64,000 nucleotides of DNA from Asterias amurensis (taxonomy: Eukaryota > Echinodermata > Asteroidea > Forcipulatida > Asteriidae), in the NCBI RefSeq assembly GCF_032118995.1, contig NC_092657.1:5286391-5350390 (forward strand), in the 5' to 3' direction. Every line of letters begins with the position of its first letter. The stretch's first letter is position 1. Shown one piece after another: positions 44,301-56,200 of the stretch. The translations under genes were made by a program, and so were the position numbers. The notes beneath the pieces were generated by a model that searched no databases, had not been told where the DNA came from, and saw only the letters and a program-made list of their open reading frames with translations.

Positions 44301-47300
44301 ATTGTCGATATACATATATTCGGCTCAATAAGAGGCAAGTTCGAGCTTTCTGTGATTCAAGCATTCCGTCGGAACGTTCCGATGGTCCAACAGAACCGTC
44401 CATGCGTTTACCATAGAATGCTTTTCCGATCCAATTATAGTGCTCCTACAATTCCGACATTTGAGATGCTCACTAAATTGAAAAATTTACACTTACCTGG
44501 AACAGAAGACTCTGTTGACCGGAGTTTGAATCCCGTTGTTTTGTCACTATGGAAACAAAAAGAATACATTTTACTCTACAGCATGTGAAGCTTCTTCGTG
44601 TTTGTGAACAATAATTTCATATTCTACTTATTACATGTGTATTGAGAAATAACAATGGCTTTATTGTTTAAGGTAAAATTAAAAATTATGTTCTGGTTGA
44701 AAGAATAAAAGATAAGAATAACTAGTTCTAACATCACACTTTACATTAGTGCCCTGGTCATATGTCCAATAACATTCCTTCACATAATCGTTCCTCAATT
44801 CCCTGGGGAGTATACAGCCCAGTGGTCGATTTCACAAAGAGTTAGGTAGGAGAAATACAAATTGCATGGATAGTTCTAAGTTAGGACGAGTAACTGGTCC
44901 TAACTCGAGATAAGACTAGTCCTAACTCTTTGTGAAATCCACCCCTGGGCTGCTGAGGTGCTCCAAAGGCATTTTCATACACAATATCAACCTCTACCCC
45001 CACAGGTACCCATTTATACCCCTCGGTGGAGCGAAGTTAGCAATTATAGTAAAGCATCTTGCTCAAGAAGTGTCATGACCATAGAGCTATATATATTGAC
45101 TAGAGCGCTAACTTGCTTTGCGTTTTGAAGCCACCCTGGGCGCAGACATGTTTGGTGTGTTGCGTGAATTCAGAATTTTAAGAGAACACACATTGCCGCG
45201 ATTATTTTACATTCGGCATGTGCGTATACGTACGCAACTGTCCACTCGCGTGCGTCCACGCTGCGAAAACTGTAACTTCGACTTGATTGCCGTACTATAA
45301 AAAAAGGTAAACGCGCCTTTTAATCATGACGCACATGATGCTCGCAGTTTGTGCGCCGATCAGCAGATTGTGCGTTCACATTCACTGCATTTTTTGCTTC
45401 GATGGCACATAAAAAAGAACAGACGCACGATCATGCAAATAGCCGTACAATTGCCGTACAAAATTTCAAGCTTTTGTATTGTTTGTACATAAACATGGAT
45501 GCGCCCACACGGCTTCAAAACCTTAGTGCGTGTATAACGGGGTGTTAGCGCTCTAGTCAATATATATAGCTCTATGGTCATGACTGGGATTCAAACCCAA
45601 GCTCCCATTACTTAAAGGCACAAGACACGATTTGGTAATTGTCAGTATTATAAGTTATCACACAAGCGCGAGTGGAATACGGAAAAATATAGCGCTTCTG
45701 CGTCCCATATTCAACGAGGCCGAATGTATTTATCTTCAAGCAAACTTGGCGCGTGACATAGAACACACAAGACGCATGGTAGTGATATTAGCCGTGCAGT
45801 ATAGGTTTTTATCACCACTCCATTCTGCCAATCTGATTGGAGAATTAGCGCGTACTTGAAGATAATCTCACTTGGCGTGTTCCAACATATGCATACTATT
45901 AACAAATCTGTGAACGATTTTGGCTCAATTGGTCATCAAAGTTGCAGGAAAATAATGAAACAAAAAATCAACTTTGTTGTGTGCTTTCATATGCCTGAAA
46001 TGGCCTCTGGCCTGAATTTTTTTTTCAGATTCAAATATTTTAGTGAGTTACCTCTTTGTTTTAACTACATGTACCAAACTGTATGTTACTTCAGAGGAAA
46101 TTAATGTTGTTATGCTAACATGTCCCTTGTAGTGTATTCTTGATGTATTTTTTATTAATCTTTTTATCTTCTCCATTTTTTGAGGTTTTGAGGAAATAAA
46201 TAAATAAATAAAAATAAATAATATTATTGCAAGACTATATAAATACATGAGCTGGTGCTAACCTTTGTATCCAGGTCGTCCAATCTTGACAAACTTTCTG
46301 ATGTCTACTTTTGCCTTCTCTAGCAGAGCTGGCTGGGCCGGAGCATCCTTGGCTTCCTTTGCTGCTCTCCTCGCTCTGCCACAAGAAATAAGAAATAATA
46401 ATAGTGGCTTCTTGTATAGCTTGCACTCAGTGATGCTCATCTTTAGAAACGAAAAATTATGTGACTTGTTTTACTCATTTCTCAAAAAAATACAGCATCT
46501 ATTAGCAAATAATATTTGAAGGGAAGTTTTCTACTGTCATTATTTTCAAACTGTGTGAGTTTAATGTAAATCTGTGGACATTTTGTTTCTTGTCCAAAAA
46601 AAGTACCCAAACCCTTTAAAGCAATATGTAGTATTATTCATGTTATATAACTCACAGATTAGACTGATGTTTCTTGCCCTGTGTATGGGCCAGATAGCTC
46701 CCTTCGTTATTATGTAAAGTCAGGCACAGCTTGCATTCATAAGAACCCAGATGATTCTTCATGAAATAAGGATCCTGAAATAAAAACCGAACACACATGA
46801 TAATAATAATATAATAATAGTAATTATGTTGAACATTTCTAAAGCGCCATGTCTGTCAATGATGACACTCCTGGTGCAAAAAACAAGAACTCTGCTAATA
46901 TACAATGACACAACACAACCAAAAGTTAGAAGACTATTGTTTCCGAAATAGATATGTTTTGAGATTATTTTTGAATTGAAGTGGGATGCTGTTCCAAAGA
47001 GATGGCCGGCATGTGCAAAACAGCGATCACCCCAGGAGTGCACGTAATGTAACGTGGAACGTTCAGGAGCAGATTGTTTGAGGAGCGGAGCTGTCTGGGA
47101 GGTTTGTACACATGAACCAAGTCATTGATATAATCAGGTGATGTGCCCTTCATGGAGTGGAAGATTACATGACATACAATAGATTCATTCCTGCACTCCA
47201 GCTCTTATAGATACAAGATCGCTGGGACTGGCCAAATAACCTCTTTATATAACAGGGCAGCTAAACAAAGAAGCACAAAGCAAAAGTGTGATTGTACATG

Positions 47301-48009
47301 TACTCTTTATTTATTTAACTGCAGAACATCTTTATATTAGTGGTCTTTTTCAAGGTTGTTACTACTTGTAGCTCACAGACCAATATTAGTGGTGTGCGAT
47401 ACATGTAAGGGTGAGCGGATTAACAAAATTAATCATGTTTTAATGTGCCAGCTTCAGGAATGATGTCAGGTTTCCAAACTGTTTGTGTTATGGGGCCATG
47501 CAATAACATGAATAAGTTGAATGGCCTTTTGACTGCGGATGTTCTTTTTTTTACATTTGATAGGGCTCCCTACTCCTTGTCATTACAATGTAGAGATGTC
47601 TCAGATCAATGCACAGTAGAAAACATTTTTATTTATTCTAGGGCAAATCTGTACTGGGTTACATGATGTATTTTGCTCATGAGAGTGCTGTGCAAAAATG
47701 GTGAGTCCTTGGCAGGCCTATGGCAAGCCATATGCCCAATAATTTGATCACCAATAAACACTGTTTATCAAATTATTTGGCATATGGCTTGCCATACAGG
47801 CCTGCCCAACATCGCCCACCGATCCATGGCTACAACAGTGCTCTTTATAAAGAGGGTTGACTGTACTGTCCCCACCCCTGTACCTTGTTTAGATCGATTG
47901 TTTCCAAGGCCAACTGCCTGAGTCGTTCCCTCCTGTCTCGGTTACTCTCAGACTCAGAGGCAACCCCTCCTCCTCCCGTCTTGCCTCCTGCTCTATTCTG
48001 AAAGTCCAT
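41387..48009 (-). CDS. SF3A2: Splicing factor 3A subunit 2 (SF3a66/SAP62), 468 aa
   Basis: Seven coding exons join exactly: 48009-47884, 46774-46656, 46375-46263, 44546-44497, 43162-43022, 42581-42513 and 42175-41387 (1407 nt). Exon 1 reads MDFQNRAGGKTGGGGVASES. A matrin-type C2H2 zinc finger follows (C56, C59, H72, H78, in YECKLCLTLHNNEGSYLAH), then the conserved ARRAAKEAKDAPAQPA, KFVKIGRPGYKVTKQRD, IDYPEVAEGVNPRHRFMSAY and VPSREVDKADSKFWTSWN blocks. The last exon continues FFLQFHFKM into a Pro/Gly-rich tail with MGPPS-type repeats, ending EQDDDDEN. In the nucleus SF3a (SF3A1/2/3) joins SF3b in the U2 snRNP for branch-site recognition. Length equals the human protein (464). A non-coding 5' exon ends at 49074 and splices to 48088. 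Recognition is certain. Confidence 0.97.
42757..42922 (-). mobile_element. tRNA-derived SINE in SF3A2 intron 6
   Basis: On the minus strand: TAGTTGGTAAGACACTGC (A-box-like) and GGGTTTGAGTCCCACCC (B box), then CACAGGACCCGGGGAAAGTA and GCTAACACACATCGGTG. It matches the copy at 13490. Confidence 0.7.
43700..44270. other. SF3A2 intron 4, AT-rich, nothing recognised
   Basis: Strongly A-biased on the plus strand, with hydrophobic spurious frames on the minus strand. It is plain intron. Confidence 0.5.
44816..44951. mobile_element. MITE, GATTTCACAAAG..TTAGG family, SF3A2 intron 3
   Basis: AGCCCAGTGGTCGATTTCAC and GTGAAATCCACCCCTGGGCT are inverted ends. The interior repeats TTAGGACGAGTAACTGGTCC-type motifs. 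Confidence 0.7.
45010..45605 (+). repeat. SINE-like repeat split by a DNA transposon
   Basis: The left part (about 45010-45079: ATAGTAAAGCATCTTGCTCA, AAGTGTCATGAC) continues at 45585 with TGGGATTCAAACCC, a B-box-like sequence. The two parts match the intact copies at 15140 once the 45080-45576 insertion is set aside. Confidence 0.65.
45080..45576. mobile_element. 497-bp non-autonomous DNA transposon with 8-bp target duplication
   Basis: Its ends CATAGAGCTATATATATTGA / TCAATATATATAGCTCTATG continue inward through CTAGAGCGCTAAC and GGCTTCAAAAC-type pairs. GTCATGAC is present on both sides (45072-45079 and 45577-45584). An 8-bp duplication fits hAT, P or Merlin-type insertion, but the terminal bases do not decide. 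It has no long open frame of its own. It lies in SF3A2 intron 3. Confidence 0.75.
45614..46110 (+). repeat. MITE family A copy, diverged and interrupted
   Basis: It starts TTAAAGGCACAAGACACGAT and resumes family blocks at 45870 (CACTTGGCGTGTTCCAACAT) to TACTTCAGAGG near 46090. The intervening 45690-45860 has its own inverted ends (TATTTATCTTCAAGCAAACT..., ...GTACTTGAAGATAA), which suggests a nested insertion. Confidence 0.5.
46462..46625. repeat. Repeat shared with 6390-6545
   Basis: Both have TCAAAAA.TACAGC, AAATAAT.TTT.AAGGGAAG.TTT..ACT and GTACCCAAACCC/GTATCCAAACCC. Probably a MITE half in SF3A2 intron 2 and in intron 3 of the secreted gene. Confidence 0.45.
47711..47807. repeat. Hairpin in SF3A2 intron 1
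   Basis: GGCAGGCCTATGGCAAGCCA..ATAATTTGAT is mirrored by ATCAAATTATTTGGCATATG..GCCTGCC with arms near 38 bp and few mismatches. Confidence 0.75.
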
Positions 48010-48439
48010 CTTGGTCTTTCTTCAAGACTGATGGATGTAGAACGTTGGAAGAACAATGTCCTCGGGATAATTGGTTGAATGGTCAAACCTGCGGGGAGAA
48101 AGAAAATAATCATAACACTAACTTATCACTAAATCGGGGTAAAAAAAGTAAATTTTTGAGAGTTAGAAATACAACTGTTTCAACAGACTGAATGAAAGTA
48201 ATATAGAAACATGACTCTTCCACGTTAATTGTTTTATTATCATGTTGAAATGTTGTTATAAAGTGCATTTAAAATTTGTTGTCCTCAGTTGTTGTCAGTT
48301 GTAATACTAATACGGTAGGCCAAATGCAATCATAGTAATCATCAGGGACAGGGGGGGGGGGGCAGAGAATGAAAGTGATCACTTGTGTAAAAAACACTGT
48401 GTGTGTGATTGTGACACCATGCATGGAGGTACTTAGAGT

Positions 48440-48496
48440 GTAGCCCCACTTGCGTGGCCAAGGCTAGCTGAATCTTGGCCACACAAATGGGGCTAC
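48440..48496. repeat. Hairpin in the SF3A2 5' untranslated-region intron
   Basis: GTAGCCCCACTTGCGTGGCC is mirrored by GGCCACACAAATGGGGCTAC around a short loop. Confidence 0.7.
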
Positions 48497-49074
48497 GTAC
48501 ATGTAGACTGGTGTGCCCTGTGTTGTGTAGTGTGTCTACTGTGTGTGAGGCCCTGCCTGTCCCCTGTGATTTTTTTTTTATATTAATTATCCTAATAAAT
48601 ACTATTAATATAAAATAGGGGGCCTAAGTAAATCTTTATAATTTAATTTTTTTTATAAAAAGGGATAGAAAATATAGGTAGCATTTTTTGTTCATTACTA
48701 ATACTACATGTAGCTCATGATTTGAATTCAATTAAGGGCGGATAATTGGTGGCGACGTGCGGAAGATTATCCGTTGATCGTATCAAGGCAGGGAACCAAT
48801 CTACTATACAGCTGATTAAAACACATAAAATCGTCTGGTGCCTCGCTCATTAATCGTTACTAGTTAGTTCATGCGCGCTATGGCCTTCGCTTCAACAACA
48901 AATCTTCAAAAAAATAAAAATTCATCTTTATGATCTTAGGTTTATCAAACAAATTCTACAATTAAATGGCACAACTGGTAGTTTAAATGAAGCTATATGA
49001 ACCTTCGAAATAATCATTTGCTTGCATGGTAACCATTTAGTTCCACCAACTCCAGTAAATAGCTAAAACTTACC

Positions 49075-49226
49075 AAACTTTCTTTCGTCCGATTCACGTT
49101 TACACGTGTGCCAAACGTTGAAGACTCACTGTTACTATCGCAAGAGGGCGCTTTCAACTCCCGAGCTAGCTAGCTCGAGAACTCCAATATTAAAGTTAGA
49201 TTGAGAACAAGCTTGCCAAAAAATGG
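49075..49226. promoter_or_regulatory. Putative bidirectional promoter of SF3A2 and GTPBP6
   Basis: A minus-strand donor (TTTG|GTAAGT) ends an SF3A2 leader exon at 49074, and a plus-strand donor (AATGG|GTAGGT) ends a likely GTPBP6 leader exon at 49226. Start sites of both should therefore lie within about 150 bases. Between them are AAGAGGGCGCT (CTCF-like core, 49142-49152), a perfect palindrome CGAGCTAGCTAGCTCG and no TATA box. Start sites are not shown by the sequence. Confidence 0.45.
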
Positions 49227-49821
49227 GTAGGTTTTTATTTTAGATTTTACGATTTTATAACCTTATGAATGTCATTCATTGCCTATTAAGACATGCATTA
49301 TGTTGAGCATTAACGTCCCCATTTCACATGGGAAATTGCAGTGGAAATTGAGACAAAAAGGGGTCAACTTTGAGGTGTTACTGTTGGGTTGGGGGGTGGG
49401 GCGGGGCTGGGAACTATTATTAGGGGTGTGGGGGGGGGCTGGGGTAAGTGTTGATTGGCAAGTCAGTGCATGTGCACACCAGGGCCAGGAGAGGGGGGTG
49501 GGTGTATACACTGTAGTCAAGAAATAGTCCTCTAAATTGCATCATCAAGTCAGTGTCACTCACACATTGTTGCATGTACATGTAGGCAGCCACATCCAAA
49601 TCCAATGGTATCACCATTTTAATTTGTTTTGTATTGTTTGTTTAGTCACCTTACAAATGTTACAAAGTTCATGATTAAAATAATTTTGATTCATACTCGA
49701 ACTCACTCCAGTCTGCCAGTCCAGGGGACAGGTTGAATTTTGTGAAAAGTGTCTGTATCCTGCCATGTGCACATTGCACGTTTGCCGTTTTTCATTCGTT
49801 ATGAAATAAAATAGTACTGTC

Positions 49822-49998
49822 CAGGGGTGGACTTCACAAAGGTAGTCCTAACTTAGGACTAGTCCTAGGCAATGCTAAGAGATAGGACTGGTCCTAAGTT
49901 AGGACCAGTAACTCATCCTAACTTAGGACTGGTCCTATCTCTTAGCATTGCCTAGGACTAGTCCTAAGTTAGGACTACCTTTGTGAAATCCACCCCTG
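49822..49998. mobile_element. Near-perfect 177-bp palindromic MITE
   Basis: About 83-base arms start CAGGGGTGGACTTCACAAAG and end CTTTGTGAAATCCACCCCTG. They differ at only a few bases around an 11-base loop. The interior repeats CCTAACTTAGGACTAGTCC. It belongs to the family at 24451 and 44816 and lies in the GTPBP6 leader intron. The near identity of its arms suggests a young copy. Confidence 0.85.
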
Positions 49999-50207
49999 AT
50001 CTCATTTATTCAGAAGTGTGGTGACAGAAGTGTGCGGAAAGTATTCCCTATATTGTGCTTCCACCATTGTTGAAGTCAACATTCTACTAAATATATGCAC
50101 CTTCTATTGTTCATTCCAGGTTTCCACTGTCTGATCCTGACTTTTGACTGTACCTACATGTAGCATCAGAAAAAAGAGAGAGCCCTCCCTTGTCATCCGT
50201 GTAAAGA

Positions 50208-53200
50208 ATGTCTGCTGTGAGGAAACTACTCAGCGTGACATCTGCTGAAGTCAGAAACATACCTTGGAGTACAGTCTTTTGTCGTCAGCATGCCCCCCTA
50301 ACTCGTTGCTTGAACAGCTCAGCAAGCCTCCAGTCTCATCGATGCCTAGTCACTCTGAATGCAGCTATCTTTCCACTCTTCCAAATCTCAACGACTCCAA
50401 ATGCGTCTCAATTTCCGTCCCTCGTCTCAGCATCGTCATTCCACTCTTCCAGATGTCAAAAGAAAAAACATGTCACCAAGAAGCTGAAGGGTCAAGACTC
50501 TCTACCTAGCAAAAGAAGAAGCCAGGATGAGGATGATGGGTCCTCCTCGGACTTTGAATCTGATTGGGAAGCAATCCTCTCGCAGGAGGACCCGATCAAA
50601 GATATCGACCCTCCTCCTCTCGGAGGTCATCGCTTCTTTGTCCTTCAGCCCGACTTAAGACGCGGTCATGGAGCAAAGCGCCACACGCACCCTGATATGC
50701 AACTTGAGGAGGCCATTGCCCTGGTGGAGACCATTCCAGATTGGACGGTCGTGGACAGTCTGGTGCAAGCCGTTAAGGACCCTGCCAAGAAGTTTGTTTT
50801 CGGGAAGGGGACGTTTGCCGAGCTAACTAAGATTATCCGCTCACGGCTGGAGATCACAGGCGTTTTTCTGAGTATTGATAGACTTAGCGGGGTACAACAG
50901 AGGGAGCTGGAAGATGCTTGGGGAGTACAAGTCTTTGACAGGTGTGAGTTTAAAACTGGGACACTTTTTTTATTATTTTGGTGAAATGACGTTTGACCTT
51001 GACCTTGACCCTGACCTTAATCTTGACCTGTGTAGTTTACTGCAGCTCCAAGGGTAGGGTTAGTGCAGTTACAGGTTGAATGGCTTCTGACTGGCACTCC
51101 TGATCAAAGATATTGACAAAATTTGAAGGTAGAGTACCGGCACAAGAGTACAAAGAGTACACAGGTTCAAGTCCCACTCTGATTAAGATTTCTTTGTTCA
51201 ACCAAGAATGTCTTAATTGACATTTATCCACATACCTGTGGTCAATTGATTGGTCACTGTTATTTCCTCCCATTCCTTTATTTCAAGATTGAAAATGCTC
51301 ACAGTGCTACTCTTTCTCTCTATTTCTTGCAGATACGCCGTTGTTCTAAAGATTTTTAAAGACCATGCCCGCACAAGAGAGGCCCAAATGCAGATTGCAC
51401 TAGCAGAGATTCCATACCTCAGGTACGAGACTTCATTTAAAAACTAATTGCACTTTCAGTTGATTTCTTAACAATGAAGTTCAATTCAGTTGCAACAGGT
51501 ATTGCTTTATTTTTAAAATAAAAATAACACATTTCTGGATGATTGTTTCTGGTTGGCGTAGTGGTATCTTTCCACCTACTAGGATTCTGGTCCGAATCAT
51601 GCCGGCGGCATTATGTGGATTGAGTTTTCAGTCACTGTGTACCTGAAGTGCGCTTGGGATTTTGCCTGGAATACTTCTCGTGGGTTTCATCCAAAATCTC
51701 AAACTGAAACTTGCTTGTTTAGGATGTTCTTGGCCAGTGTGTACTGGTAAAGTTTGTTCTTTTGCAAGTCCTTGGCTAACCAGAGTAATTAAATGAAATG
51801 AAACTCACCAAGTAAACACAAAGACATGGAAGGTAAACGAATAGGGAGCCAGTTACTTATTACCCCTCAACACTTTTATCTCTCAGGGCTGCAACTTTGA
51901 CTTTGGGACAACTGTATGAATTAAGTGTTCCTGTGCACGTTTTCTCTGGCCGAGCTCCCAAGCCCCCTGGATTCAAGCTTTGGTGTTTTAGATTTCAGCA
52001 AAGTGTGGGTCCCAGTCTAGACACTTGTGAAGATCAGGCTTTTCCAAGTCCCGGTCTTGACACTTTTAAACATTATTATTTTAGATGGGGTTTACAATGC
52101 AAAGTTGTCGGTTCTGTGTGTTTTGTAATGCACATCAAGAATCGTAAAACACTTTAAATATATCACTTTTATCTGTCACTTTTATCTACCAGTCCTGTGT
52201 GATACCTTTAAATCTTTGTTTACCCATCCACATTCTCCAGATCCCGCCTCAGAAGACAAAACGACAACATGGACCAGCAAAGAGGTGGCCACTCTTTCAT
52301 TAGTGGGGGCGGAGAGACCTTCTTATCGGTTCAGCAACGAGTCTTGAAAGAGCGGGAGCAGAAAGTCAGAAAGGCGCTGGACCAGCTGAAGATGAAGCGA
52401 AGTTTATTGCGAGGAGGAAGGGCTCGGAGAAACTTCCCCATCGTTTCTGTGGTAGGATACACCAATGCTGGTGAGCTGTTTAATAGAAATACAAACCGAT
52501 GAAATGGAATAAATATTTATTATGGGAGAGAACAGTGAAAAACCATGCACACAATTTTCAGATGTAAACACATATGACTCGGACAATCTCGGACAATCTC
52601 TAGCTACCGGGCAATCTCAGTGGTCTAGAATTGTTTGAAAAAAAAACACCCTTGTCACACGAAGTTGTGTGCGTTTAGATGGTTGATTTCGAGACCTCAA
52701 GTTCTAAATCTGAGGTCTCGAAATCAAATTCGTGGAAAATGACGTCTTTCTCTTAAACTATGGCACTTCAGAGGGAGCCGTTTGTCACAATGTTTATACC
52801 ATCAACCTCTCCCCATTACTCGTCACCAAGTAAAGTTTTATGCCAATAATTATTTTGAGTAATTACCAATAGTGTCCACCACCTTTAAGAGTTATTACCA
52901 AATAAATACTTTCCCTTTGAATCTCAGGGAAGACCACCCTAATCAAATCCCTGACTGGAGATGCAACAATGCAGCCTAAGGATCAGCTCTTTGCAACGCT
53001 GGACGTGACTGCGCACGGAGGTACCCTCCCTAACAGAATGCCTGTTATCTACATGGACACTGTTGGCTTTATATCTGATCTACCTCACAGTCTCGTAGCT
53101 TCATTTGCAGCAACGTTGGAGGATGTGCTGCTCTCTGTGAGTAGACTGGGCTATGGGTTTTTAGACATTGTGAGGTGTCAATGTATACTTGGTTTGCAGT

Positions 53201-56200
53201 TACACCATGCATGCCATGTGTATGATTTGAGACATTGCATGGAATCAATACATATTTGTTTGCAGTCACACCATGTGTATATTTGATTTTAGACATTGCA
53301 TGGTGAAGGTATACATTGGTTTGTGGTAACACCATGTGTATTATTGATTTGAGACAATGCATGGTGAGGTATCAGTATATATTGGTTTGCGGTAACACCA
53401 TGTGTACATGTATATATTTGATTTTGGACATTGCATGGTGAGGTATCAGTATATTGGTTACCGGTAACACCATGTGTATAAATTTGATTTGAGACATTGG
53501 TGAGGTATCAATATATTGGTTGCGATAACACCATGTGTATATATTTGATTTGAAACAATGCATGGTGAGGTATCAATATATTGGTTTGCGGTAACACCAT
53601 GAGTACATGTATATATTTGATTTGAGACAATGCATGGTGAGGTATCAATATATTGGTTTGCGGTAATATTTGATTTGAGACATTGCATGGTGAGGTATCA
53701 GTGTATATTGGTTTGCGGTAACACCATGTGTATATATTTGATTTGAGACAATGCATGGTGAGGTATCAGTTTGCGGTAACACCATGTGTATAATTTGATT
53801 TGATGTCTACATGAGGCTTGCTGGGTAGATAATGTCTAGGAGACTTCTCTACTACCCAGGTCAAAATTCCAGTTGAACCTAGTTAACTGGGGTCAACTGG
53901 TTCAACTGGATAGTGACCAAACTCGTCCATTTTCCATATAAACCAACTGGTTTGGACTAGGTTTAACTGTGTTCAACTAGGTTGAAATTATAAACCAGTT
54001 TTTCCATACTAACCAACTGGTTTTAAATGTGTTTATCTAGTTTATCAACCGGTTTCAACTAGTTCCAGTTAAACCCATTTTAACTAGGTTCAACTGGAAT
54101 TTTGTCCTGGGTACTGGAGACTTCTGAAATCTAAAAAGCGCTATCCTACTCATTAGCTTCTACTGCATGACCTGGGCGGAAGTTAGAAAATCGGCAGGGA
54201 CTACTACTTTAGCCTAGTGGATCGAGGGGACTTCTCATTAGTAACTTATTTAACATGTATATGTACAATGTACATGTAGGTCAGCCCTTCTTCTTAATAA
54301 AGTGTTCCTACTCTTTTTCCATGGGCCAAATATCATCCTGCGGAGGTCGCAAGTTCAAGCTCTGCTCTCTAGTAATTTTTTTCGTTCACCCTAAATTAAT
54401 TGTTTAGTTGAAATTTAGTTTACTCACTCTTTGTTTAACCCCAAATCATTTCAAAGTTTCCCTTTTTGGTCTCTTCAAGAGACCATTGCCTTGGATAGGG
54501 CGAGTTGGTCTATGAAACAGTGCTTGTATCCTTTTGTTCTGAAGTATCAAACATGTTCTCTTTTAACTTCCACTCTACGTTGCAAGTTTTCAGCACGATC
54601 TGTTTTGTTTTTCTCTCAGTAGGACATTATCGTTCATGTTCGTGACGTTAGCCATCCAGACACTGTAGCCCAGAAGGTGAAGGTGCTTCAGGTCTTGGCT
54701 GAGTTAGGCGTGCCCGAGACACTCATGGACAATATCGTTGAAGTCTGCAACAAAGTCGATAAAGTTGAAGGGTAATAATAATAACAATAATAGTTGGTTT
54801 TGATGTAGCACTTTATACACCAGGGCGTCTCAAAGCCCCTCCACATTATTACCCCTGGACACTGGGACTTAAAGGAACACGTTGCCTTGGATCGGACGAG
54901 TTGGTCAAAACAAAAGCGTCTGTAACCGTTTTTTTATAAAATGCATATGGCTGCAAAGATATTGTAAAAGTAGAATACAATGATGCACACAAACATGCCT
55001 CGAAATTGCGTGGTTTTCCCTTTACCTTGTCGACTAACACGTCGGCCATTTATGGGGGTCAAAATTTTGACTCCCATAAATGGCCGACTGTGTTAGTTCG
55101 CACAGTAGAAGGAAAACCACCCAATTTCGCGGCAAACTTGTGTGGATAATTGTATTCTACTTTTAAAACATCTTTCCAACCATATGCATTATATAAAAAA
55201 CGGTTACAAACGCTTTTGTTTTGACCAACTCGTTCGATCCAAGGCAACGTGTTCCTTTAAACCATTCCTTAAATCATCTCAGGAGTATGCAGCCTGTGCT
55301 GCCAAATATGAAGCGCACTAAAGCTAAGTCAATCACAAAAACCATCTCTGCCTTTGCAGGTACCCATTTACTCATGGGTGGAGAGAAGCTTATGGTTAAT
55401 TTAATCTCTTCTACTGGCCACTACCAGTTTTACAAAAGGAAAGGTGTTATTATTATGACAGTCAATAACTGACAAGTTAAGATAGAGTGTATAATGCATT
55501 TTTATTTATGCACAAGGGGCCAATTTCATTGTGCTGCTTAAATGTCGGATAGCAAATTACTGTTTGACAAAATACAAAGAATAAAATACTATGCTAACTG
55601 AAGACGACAAATATAAATAGATAGGTAGTAAAACATTTTTTTTTCTACTTATCTTTTTACATTTGTCGTCGTTAGTAAGCCTGCATGGTGTTCTTAAATT
55701 GATCCACGGATGGCATTGTTATTAAATCATTGGAGATTCTTTGCATGTGCCAAAAGATTTAACGTTTATTATTATGCATGTCTCATGCACAAACTTTTTC
55801 TCGATAGGGCGATCGACGAGGAGCTGGTAGAATCAGGACTACAAACATCTGCCGAGACAGGCTCAGGGCTGGACAAACTTAAAGACTGCCTCCAGAAGAG
55901 AATTCTTGAGACTACTGACATCACTGGCTGTCAGTTGGAAATACCGATGAGTAGTCCCCATTTAAGGTGAGTTGGCTTCAACATACACAGTAGATTTTTG
56001 GTAACCATTGGATAGGGGGAAGAAATACTGTATAGACGTTTTTATTGCAAAGTTTTTGCCAACCAAGGTTGGAAATATCTTAATGAAAAGCTATAAATAC
56101 AAAGCAAAGGCAATGCCAACAAGCAGGGTTAGTTGATAGAGCCCTTGCATGTTCATCCAGAGACAATCCACTATAAAAAAAATTGTCTTTGTTTCACCCC

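Noticed and set aside
53069-53756. Several minus-strand frames with repeated CLKSN and IDTSP motifs
   Set aside because: They come from the minisatellite in GTPBP6 intron 4.
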